47,161 bases of DNA from Gammaproteobacteria bacterium UBA2168. Lineage in GTDB: Bacteria; Pseudomonadota; Gammaproteobacteria; Pseudomonadales; Azotimanducaceae. Both the position numbers and the translations under genes were made by a program. The stretch lies in assembly GCA_002327525.1 (NCBI GenBank), contig DCWG01000036.1, positions 1-47,161 of the forward strand. Reading direction: 5' to 3'. Shown one piece after another: positions 41,203-47,161 of this stretch (its first letter is position 1; each line of letters opens with the position of its first letter). Under the pieces are notes generated by a model. It was not told the DNA's origin. It ran no database searches and saw only the letters and a program-made list of their open reading frames with translations.

Positions 41203-42924
41203 ATGCCCAGAATTATCGTTCTGATCGCAACACTTTGTTGCGCCCTTGATCTGTCCGCGGCTCAGCGTGAGCCGCGCCATGGTGATGACGGCATAGTAGC
41301 GACACGCTCATATTTTGCCTCCGTGGTGGGCGCTTCTATCCTGCGAGGTGGTGGTAATGCCGTGGATGCGGCGGTGGCCGCCGGTTTCGCGCTCGCGGTG
41401 ACTCATCCCTCTGCCGGTAACCTTGGAGGTGGAGGCTTCATGGTGATCAGGATGGCGGATGGAACTGCCATTACCAATGATCACCGCGAGAAAGCCCCGG
41501 CAGCGGCCAGTCGTGATATGTACCTCGATGACGAAGGCGAGGTCGTTGAAGGGCTTTCCACGCGTTCGCATTTGGCGGTGGGTGTGCCGGGTACGGTGGC
41601 TGGCCTGCTGGACGCTCTCGAAAAGTATGGGACGATGAGCCGAAAGGAGGTGATACAGCCGGCTATCGTGCTTGCACGTAACGGATTCGTGCTGCCGAGG
41701 GACCTTGCTCTGGCGTTCGAGCGGCGCAAGGACCAGTTTGCCCGCTATCCAGCCAGCGCCGAGGTTTTCACCAATGAGGGAGAGCCCTATACGGCGGGAG
41801 AGTTGTTCGTGCAACACGACCTCGCCAGGACACTGGAGAGAATACGCCGCCGGGGACGGGATGGATTCTACAAGGGCAAAACGGCGGACTTACTCGTTGC
41901 GGAAATGGAGCGCGGTGGAGGGCTGATCACGCACCAGGACCTAGAGGACTATATGAGCGTGTGGCGCGAGCCATTGCGCGGAACCTACCGGGGTCATGAA
42001 ATCGTGTCCATGCCACCCCCCTCGTCGGGCGGCGCCCTGCTGATTCAGATGCTGAACATGATTGAACCGTACGATGTGAGCACGATGGGTTTTGGCAGCG
42101 CCGATACGATTCATTTGATGATCGAGGCGGAACGCCGGGCCTATGCCGACCGGGCCGAGCACCTGGGCGATCCCGACTTCTATCCTGTGCCGATGGCGCG
42201 TTTGACGGACAAGGACTACGCACGCTCGCGTTTCGAGGATTTCGATCCGAATAAGGCGAGTCTCTCCAGCGATATTGGACCCGGAACGACGCCAGTCAAA
42301 GAAAGTCCGGACACGACCCACATGTCGGTCATCGACGGTGAAGGCAATGCCGTTGCGTACACGACTACTCTCAACCTGTCCTACGGTTCGAAGATCGTTG
42401 CCGCAGGTACCGGAATGCTGCTCAACAACGAGATGGACGACTTTTCCTCGAAGGACAACACCCCCAACGCTTTCGGTCTACTGGGCCGGGAAGCCAATGC
42501 CATCGCACCCGGCAAACGCATGCTGAGTTCGATGACCCCGACCATCGTGGTGAAGGATGGTGAGCCGATGCTCGTCACCGGCTCGCCGGGCGGCAGCACC
42601 ATCATCACGACCACACTGCAGGTGATCGTGAACGTAATCGATCATGACATGGATGTTTCCCAGGCAGTGGGAGCACCGAGATTTCACCATCAGTGGCAAC
42701 CCAATCGAATCATCTACGAACCGTTTGGTATATCACCGGATACGCTCACGGGACTTCGCGAACGCGGACATACCGAATGGGTGCTAATGCCCTTTGGCCG
42801 TGGTATTGGCGATGCGAATTCGGTGATGCGGACCGGCGATGGTCTGAAGGGTGCATCGGATCCTCGCAACGCCGGGGCGGCGGTGGGTTACACCAGTGAC
42901 CGTGGACGGCGGGCGTCGCGATGA
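41203..42924 (+). CDS. ggt: Gamma-glutamyltranspeptidase
   Basis: The product is 573 residues from ATG 41203. Signal peptide IVLIATLCCALDLSAA, the large-subunit start GDDGIVATRSYFASVVGASI, LRGGGNAVDAAVAAGFALAV and NLGGGGFMVI, then the autocleavage site SPDTTHMSVIDGEGNAV with nucleophile Thr371, and the small-subunit motifs GTGMLLNNEMDDFS and GKRMLSSMTPTIV, TGSPGGSTIIT. It cleaves or transfers the gamma-glutamyl group of glutathione in the periplasm. All active-site elements are present. It is coupled by an ATGA overlap to tpm. Confidence 0.95.
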   Translation: MPRIIVLIATLCCALDLSAAQREPRHGDDGIVATRSYFASVVGASILRGGGNAVDAAVAAGFALAVTHPSAGNLGGGGFMVIRMADGTAITNDHREKAPAAASRDMYLDDEGEVVEGLSTRSHLAVGVPGTVAGLLDALEKYGTMSRKEVIQPAIVLARNGFVLPRDLALAFERRKDQFARYPASAEVFTNEGEPYTAGELFVQHDLARTLERIRRRGRDGFYKGKTADLLVAEMERGGGLITHQDLEDYMSVWREPLRGTYRGHEIVSMPPPSSGGALLIQMLNMIEPYDVSTMGFGSADTIHLMIEAERRAYADRAEHLGDPDFYPVPMARLTDKDYARSRFEDFDPNKASLSSDIGPGTTPVKESPDTTHMSVIDGEGNAVAYTTTLNLSYGSKIVAAGTGMLLNNEMDDFSSKDNTPNAFGLLGREANAIAPGKRMLSSMTPTIVVKDGEPMLVTGSPGGSTIITTTLQVIVNVIDHDMDVSQAVGAPRFHHQWQPNRIIYEPFGISPDTLTGLRERGHTEWVLMPFGRGIGDANSVMRTGDGLKGASDPRNAGAAVGYTSDRGRRASR

Positions 42925-43601
42925 AAGAAGAGTTCTGGCTCGAGCGATGGACGAGCGATCGGCTCGGCTGGCATCAGGAAGAGTACAACGCATGGCTTAC
43001 GAAGTACTGGCCTCGGCTCGACCTGAACGGTTCCGGTGCAGTCTTCGTACCACTGTGCGGGAAGAGCCTTGACATGCACTGGCTACGAGCGCAGGGACAC
43101 CCGGTTCGCGGTGTGGAGTTCGTCACAGCAGCCATAGAGGATTTTTTTGCCGAAGCGTCCCTGGACTATGATTACGTCGAAGACTTTTTCGGCGGCGTAC
43201 CCTGTTACAGCCACGGTGATGCGGATAATCCGAATTACCGAATCTACCGAAGTGATTTTTTCGAACTCAGCACCCCGCATCTGTATCGGGTTGTGGGTAC
43301 GTTCGATCGTGGAGCGCTGGTGGCACTGCCGCCTGGTATTCGAGAGATCTATGCCGACCACCTGCAGCGGATCATCCCGGATCACAGTGAGATCCTGCTG
43401 CTAACCCTTGAATACGACCAGCAACTGGTAGAAGGGCCTCCTTTCTGTGTCACGGAGGAAGAGGTCAATGCCCTGTTCGCGGAACGCTGCAGCGTCGAGC
43501 GTCTGGAGGAGGTAGAAACGGACCGAATTCCGTCGCATTTTCCTGAGCATGACATCAGTAGTGCCACGGAGGGAGTTTACCGGATCGTGAAGAACGAGTA
43601 G
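42921..43601 (+). CDS. tpm: Thiopurine S-methyltransferase
   Basis: The product is 226 residues. TPMT signatures: FWLERWTSDRLGWHQEEYN at the start, VFVPLCGKSLDMHWLRAQGH (SAM site), VRGVEFVTAAIEDFF, and the GTFDRGALVALPPGIREIYA block. It transfers a methyl group from SAM to thiol, selenium or tellurium compounds in the cytoplasm. Its operon with ggt suggests a shared role in thiol or glutathione-conjugate handling, which is inference. Confidence 0.93.
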   Translation: MKEEFWLERWTSDRLGWHQEEYNAWLTKYWPRLDLNGSGAVFVPLCGKSLDMHWLRAQGHPVRGVEFVTAAIEDFFAEASLDYDYVEDFFGGVPCYSHGDADNPNYRIYRSDFFELSTPHLYRVVGTFDRGALVALPPGIREIYADHLQRIIPDHSEILLLTLEYDQQLVEGPPFCVTEEEVNALFAERCSVERLEEVETDRIPSHFPEHDISSATEGVYRIVKNE

Positions 43602-43607
43602 ACGACC

Positions 43608-44435
43608 ATGCCGCGCGCCCAAAGCAATGGTATCGAACTCGAATATGCGTCATACGGTGAGGAAGATAATCCGGTAATAGTGCTGATTCGGGGACTCGGC
43701 ACTCAGATGATCGAGTGGAGCAAGGGGCTCACCGGTGGTTTCGCGCAAGCAGGCTTTCGCGTGATCGCTTTCGATAATCGGGATGTCGGGTTCTCCAGCA
43801 AACTAAAGGCACCGTATCCATTACGGGCAATGGCGGACGATGTCATCGGGCTCATGGATCATCTCTCCATCGGCGCGGCGCACATCTTTGGTATTTCGTT
43901 GGGCGGGATGATTGCGCAACTGGTGGCGTCGCGCTATCCGAAACGTGTGCTGGCGCTGTATTCCGTGATGTCCTCGTCCGGCAATCCCGATCTGCCACCG
44001 ATGGATGAAAGCCTGCGCGACCAGATGCTCAAAGACGCAAAAGGTCGCGAAGCGATCATTCGTCTGGATGCTGACAATCGTGCCCTGTTCGGATCTCCTG
44101 GTTACCCGGAAACCGAGGCCGACCGGTTGTTGGCCGCGAGTGCGGCGTATGATCGTTGTTACTGCCGGGAGGGGGTCGCGAGACAGATGGCTGCCGCCAT
44201 AACGGATGGCAGCAGGGTGGAGAGGCTCAAGGAGATACGCCTTCCTACACTCGTCATACATGGTGCCCAGGATGCGCTCGTCCCGCTTGCGGCGGGCGAG
44301 GATACAGCCGGGTGGATCGCAGGCGCTGAGCTCGCCGTAGTGGAAGGGATGGGGCACAACATTCCAGATGCGCTGGCCCCGCACATCGTCGAGCTGGTTA
44401 GCGAATTCGTCCTGCGCACACTGAATCGGGGGTGA
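43608..44435 (+). CDS. Alpha/beta hydrolase
   Basis: The product is 275 residues. Typical features: VIVLIRGLGTQMIEW (oxyanion loop), FRVIAFDNRDVGFSSKL, the nucleophile elbow IFGISLGGMIAQLVASRYPK, the acid TLVIHGAQDALVPLAAG, and the His in VEGMGHNIPDALAPH. It is of the esterase/aromatic-hydrolase group; substrate unknown. It starts six bases after tpm and is the third gene of the ggt operon. Confidence 0.9.
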   Translation: MPRAQSNGIELEYASYGEEDNPVIVLIRGLGTQMIEWSKGLTGGFAQAGFRVIAFDNRDVGFSSKLKAPYPLRAMADDVIGLMDHLSIGAAHIFGISLGGMIAQLVASRYPKRVLALYSVMSSSGNPDLPPMDESLRDQMLKDAKGREAIIRLDADNRALFGSPGYPETEADRLLAASAAYDRCYCREGVARQMAAAITDGSRVERLKEIRLPTLVIHGAQDALVPLAAGEDTAGWIAGAELAVVEGMGHNIPDALAPHIVELVSEFVLRTLNRG

Positions 44436-44575
44436 GCACCACCTGGCCTCGAACCTTTCCAACGGGTTGGGGACTAAATACTTTTTTTCAAGTCCTTTGA
44501 AAATTGAAATCAACCTCCACATTGATGTCATCGATCATCAGATCAGCCACAAGCGCCACCAAAGGAGGTTTGAAA

Positions 44576-44989
44576 ATGAACATGGTTCGTTGGAATCCGT
44601 TTCGTGAGTTCGAGGAGATGTTTGGTCGCGTGCCCGCGTTTCCGGGCGAGTCCAGTAATGAAAACTGGTTTCCGGCCGCTGACATTTCCGAGGACCACGC
44701 CAGCTTCCAGATAGAGCTCGAGATACCCGCGGTTGCCCGCAAAAACGTCGAGGTCAGCGTGAGTGACGGCGTACTGATGGTGAATGGCGAGCGAACCCTC
44801 GAAGAACGCAGTGAGGGCAAGCATCACCGCATTGAACGTCGTTACGGCAAGTTCACGCGTAGTTTCCGTCTGCCGGAAAACGCCGATGAACAGAGCATCA
44901 AGGCATCCTCCAGGGACGGTGTCCTACAGCTTGTCATCAGCAAGAAAGAGGCGGAGGGACCGCGTGTCATCGACGTTCGAGTCGAGTAA
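44576..44989 (+). CDS. Small heat-shock protein Hsp20
   Basis: The product is 137 residues from ATG 44576, with a strong AAAGGAGG eight bases upstream. N-terminal WNPFREFEEMFGRV, the alpha-crystallin domain from WFPAADISEDHASFQIELEI to the conserved strand KFTRSFRLPENADEQSIKAS, SRDGVLQLVI, and the C-terminal pattern. It holds unfolding proteins in the cytoplasm. A heat-shock-like TTTGAAAA lies about 75 bases upstream, but the partner -10 (CCTCCACAT) is too close for a firm sigma-32 call. Confidence 0.92.
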   Translation: MNMVRWNPFREFEEMFGRVPAFPGESSNENWFPAADISEDHASFQIELEIPAVARKNVEVSVSDGVLMVNGERTLEERSEGKHHRIERRYGKFTRSFRLPENADEQSIKASSRDGVLQLVISKKEAEGPRVIDVRVE

Positions 44990-45100
44990 GGCAGGAACTA
45001 CATGTGCTTCGCCCCCGGGGCGCATCTGCGTCCCGGACCGCCGTATCCGTGGTAGGCTAAGCGCTATGCCGCGTGTGTTCGCTACATTTGCAGATGAGTC

Positions 45101-45934
45101 ATGGGTGTGAAGCGGGATCTGGTCCACGAAGTGATATTCGAGGCCAATACGCCCGGTGGCAAGGCCTTTGATGTAGCCCTTCTGGTCATGATTGTGCTGT
45201 CAGTCGTCGCGGTTATGCTGGACAGCGTACCCACCATCTCAGCCAAATGGGGTGGGCGTCTCTACATCATCGAATGGTGTTTCACTATTCTCTTCACGAT
45301 CGAGTATGCCCTGCGCCTATGGTGTATCAAGGACAGCTGGCAGTACGCACGCAGTTTCTATGGCATAGTCGATCTGATCGGCATAATCCCGACCTACCTG
45401 AGTATGATCCTGGTGGATGTCCAGTATCTGCTGGTCATTCGAATTCTTCGCGTGCTGCGGGTGTTTCGCGTGCTGAGCATGGTGCGCTACGTCGGCGAAG
45501 CGGATCAGCTCAAGCTGGCGCTCGCGGCCAGCCGACGCAAGATAATCGTATTCGTCATTTCGGTGCTGCTACTGGTCGTGGTGTTCGGTTCACTCATGTA
45601 TCTGATCGAGGGCCCGGAAAACGGCTTTACCAGCATTCCCAAGAGCGTTTACTGGGCGGTCATTACGCTCACGACGGTGGGCTACGGCGATCTGGTGCCT
45701 CTGACCGCAATTGGTCAGGGCCTCGCCTCCATCATCATGATCATGGGATATGGAATCATCGCCGTACCGACGGGGATCGTCACCATGGAGTTGTCGGAGG
45801 CAAAACGCCGTCAGGCCAATACACGCACCTGTCCGCACTGCTCGGTGGAAGGGCATACCCGGGAGGCGACCTATTGCTGGCGTTGCGGCGAGCACCTGTT
45901 CGAGGAAGGGCAGCCGGTGCAGGCGCCCGACTGA
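45101..45934 (+). CDS. Voltage-gated-type ion channel, six transmembrane segments, zinc-ribbon tail
   Basis: The product is 277 residues. S1-S6 segments are evident; S4 is arginine-rich (VIRILRVLRVFRVLSMVRYV) and the pore has TLTTVGYGDLVP, the K+ selectivity filter. The C-terminus carries two Cys pairs (RTCPHCSVEGHTREATYCWR, then CGEH), a zinc-ribbon tail common in bacterial members of this family. Likely a K+ channel in the inner membrane. The stop lies 13 bases before the HAD remnant. Confidence 0.92.
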   Translation: MGVKRDLVHEVIFEANTPGGKAFDVALLVMIVLSVVAVMLDSVPTISAKWGGRLYIIEWCFTILFTIEYALRLWCIKDSWQYARSFYGIVDLIGIIPTYLSMILVDVQYLLVIRILRVLRVFRVLSMVRYVGEADQLKLALAASRRKIIVFVISVLLLVVVFGSLMYLIEGPENGFTSIPKSVYWAVITLTTVGYGDLVPLTAIGQGLASIIMIMGYGIIAVPTGIVTMELSEAKRRQANTRTCPHCSVEGHTREATYCWRCGEHLFEEGQPVQAPD

Positions 45935-45947
45935 AGGGAGCGTGGCG

Positions 45948-46358
45948 GTGAAAGGAGCGTCTCTCGACTGGCCGCAAGGAGTGGTGTTCGATATGAACGG
46001 ACTGCTGCTCGACTCCGAGCGTCAGGCCAGGGACTGTTTCGTCGGGGCTTGCCCTGCCCACGGGTGGGAGCTCGACATTACTGCTTATCATCGCTGCATC
46101 GGCACCACGTCGGAAACCATGGACCGAATCCTGCGCGAGCACCATGCGGATGAGTTTCCACTGCAGGAGATCGAGCTTGTGTGGGGCCAGTTGTAAGAGA
46201 GGCGTGTCAGAGAGAGGGCGGTGCACGTGGGGCTCATCGTCTTTCAGATTCCGGATCTCGTGCCATTGCGCGCACACTCCCTAGATCACGCAGTGGTGGA
46301 GAGCGTGCATAACGTAACGTATCTGTTGAGAGAGATTGCCAAGTCCTTCACACACTGA
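45948..46358 (+). pseudogene. Decayed HAD-family phosphatase
   Basis: From GTG 45948 (AAGGGAG seven bases upstream) the frame reads WPQGVVFDMNGLLLDSERQA, a HAD motif I in which the second Asp of DMD is Asn, then the cap-domain start, and stops at 46196. The last part of a HAD protein reappears in another frame at 46227-46358: LIVFQIPDLVPLRAHSLDHA, VVESVHNVTYLL (compare the usual PDL.PP...A..V..S). About 120 residues between are missing. An internal deletion plus a shift, and an impaired catalytic Asp, mark it as dead. Confidence 0.7.
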
Positions 46359-46574
46359 AAATGGTGGTTGAGGTGTAACGAGATTCGTACGTCTATGTAT
46401 TGTCTGCGGCGATCGCCGCAGTGGTACAGGACGTGTCCATCACTCAAGGAAGCAGTACGGTGATCAACAGGAGCGAATCTCGGCTCATCGCGCAGGACCG
46501 GCGGAACCAGTCGAGACATCTGCAGAGCCGCGGACATACCCGCAAACCGATAGCGGCGCCTGCGGCCGGGCGGG
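46359..46574. other. Non-coding stretch with an 18-bp perfect palindrome
   Basis: No gene is supported between the HAD remnant and the transporter. The region contains CTGCGGCGATCGCCGCAG (46404-46421), a perfect palindrome with no T tail. It has the GCGATCGC octamer at its centre. Confidence 0.5.
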
Positions 46575-47161
46575 TTAAGGGAAGTAGAGGCTCGCCAGCA
46601 CCCAGGTAAAGGTGATCAGCATCAATATCGTGAGAGGAAGGCCCACTTTCACGAATTCAGAGAAGTTGTAGTTACCCGCGCTCATCACCAGTAAGTTGGT
46701 CTGATAGGCCATCGGTGTCGCATAGCTCATGTTCGCGCCAAACAGCACGGCGAGTACGAAGGGTTCGTACGGGAGATTCAGCTGAGCGGCGATACTGACG
46801 GCGATCGGTGTGCCGATCACAGCCGCAGCGTTGTTGGATACCACGTTGGTGAGTATCGCCAGCAACATCATCAGCGCGCCTAGAACGACGATGGGCCCGG
46901 CATCACTGGTGAGTTGCAAAAACACGGCCGTCACATACTCTGTCGCGCCGGTGACGGTGAGCGCGTGGCCGAGAGCCAGGCTGGCTACGACCACGAAGTA
47001 CACCGACGGACTGATGGCACGCAGCGCTTTAGTGAGATTCAGGCATCTGGTGAGGAGCATCAGCGCGCAACCGGCAACAGCGCTTATGCCGATGGGTATG
47101 AGCCCGGTGGCGGCCACCAGCACAACCGCGGCGAGGATAGTCAACGCCATGGGTGCCTTGC
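46575..47161 (-). CDS. C-terminal part of a SLC13/DASS-type transporter (5' end off the window)
   Basis: The frame is open to the right edge and encodes about 195 residues. Membrane segments alternate with signatures of SLC13-type dicarboxylate/sulfate permeases: ISPSVYFVVVASLALGHALT, the TNVVSNNAAAVIGTPIAVSI helical hairpin, and FGANMSYATPMAYQTNLLVM, the second ion/substrate site with its Thr-Pro/Thr-Asn residues, and a final helix ending SLYFP. It moves an anion with Na+ across the inner membrane. Upstream TrkA_C domains, if present, are outside the window. Confidence 0.85.
   Translation of the reverse strand, partial: KAPMALTILAAVVLVAATGLIPIGISAVAGCALMLLTRCLNLTKALRAISPSVYFVVVASLALGHALTVTGATEYVTAVFLQLTSDAGPIVVLGALMMLLAILTNVVSNNAAAVIGTPIAVSIAAQLNLPYEPFVLAVLFGANMSYATPMAYQTNLLVMSAGNYNFSEFVKVGLPLTILMLITFTWVLASLYFP

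Noticed and set aside
44459..44487. CCAAC/GTTGG stem followed by T7 as terminator of the ggt operon
   Set aside because: The stem is short and about ten bases separate it from the T run, so it is not a convincing intrinsic terminator.
44495..44522. Sigma-32 promoter of hsp20
   Set aside because: TTTGAAAA and CCTCCACAT resemble the two boxes but are only about 11 bases apart, shorter than the usual spacing; mentioned in the gene entry but not called as a site.
1..47161. tRNA, rRNA, CRISPR or phage genes
   Set aside because: Reading both strands I found no tRNA-like T-arm sets, no regularly spaced long repeats and no phage or integrase proteins.

Overview
The window is a G+C-rich piece of chromosome that reads as Gammaproteobacteria, probably marine or host-associated. 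The evidence is the mix of oligopeptidase B, YcaQ, thiopurine methyltransferase, CysZ, YaiI, YjbR/MmcQ, HMCES/YedK, an AhpD-like protein, a DUF6316-like pair, and many fatty-acyl-CoA genes without a recognised named operon. I see no rRNA, tRNA, CRISPR array, integrase or transposase gene. Lineage placement is inference from gene content only.

Layout. 1-2.3 kb: 5' end of a YdbH/AsmA-like protein at the left edge, a wrecked redoxin/cytochrome c/copper-monooxygenase-like gene, and an epoxide-hydrolase-like enzyme. 2.4-5.6 kb: an aminotransferase remnant and a leftward operon (MORN lipoprotein, class III aminotransferase, CysZ). 5.7-11.3 kb: an APH-fold acyl-CoA-pathway kinase-like protein, two related small lipoproteins (both frameshifted), a MerR regulator with TGTACA-type sites, an acyl-CoA ligase, DgkA and a CDF metal exporter. 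12.2-18 kb: an LLM oxidoreductase, a SnoaL-like protein and an enoyl-CoA hydratase among several remnants, then a histone-deacetylase-family amidohydrolase and a collapsed Lhr helicase gene. 18.2-25.7 kb: CoA-transferase, zinc-ribbon protein, oligopeptidase B, acyl-CoA dehydrogenase, AhpD-like protein, HMCES/YedK and a DUF6316-like pair (one dead).

26.4-33.4 kb holds the most coherent system: a TetR regulator divergent from a tightly coupled six-gene operon. It encodes a LolA-like periplasmic 'outer membrane lipoprotein-sorting' protein, three FtsX/LolC-type permeases (two are close paralogues), a LolD-type ATPase, and an outer-membrane protein that appears to join a SPOR peptidoglycan-binding domain to a beta-barrel. 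Together these could form a pathway from inner membrane to outer membrane for a lipid or lipoprotein. Substrate and function are unknown.

33.5-47.2 kb: an LLM pseudogene, a symporter remnant cut off by a cluster of 13-bp TGTCCCCGGCACC repeats, then YjbR, lipoprotein, YaiI and SDR genes and a SixA-like phosphatase. A sulfurtransferase gene follows, split exactly between the Tyr and Cys codons of its active site by a 1.49-kb AT-rich insert carrying a MORN-2/YwqK-like secreted protein. The window ends with YcaQ, gamma-glutamyltranspeptidase, Tpm, an alpha/beta hydrolase, Hsp20, a voltage-gated-type ion channel, a decayed HAD phosphatase and the C-terminus of a SLC13-type transporter.

A recurring theme is gene decay. 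At least nine genes are broken. Three independent frameshifts are +1 expansions of A or C runs, four short tandem repeats lie inside coding or former coding DNA (one inside a Walker A motif), and several genes carry large internal deletions that sequencing error would not explain. This suggests either recent relaxed selection with slippage-prone replication, or real decay with some assembly indels on top.
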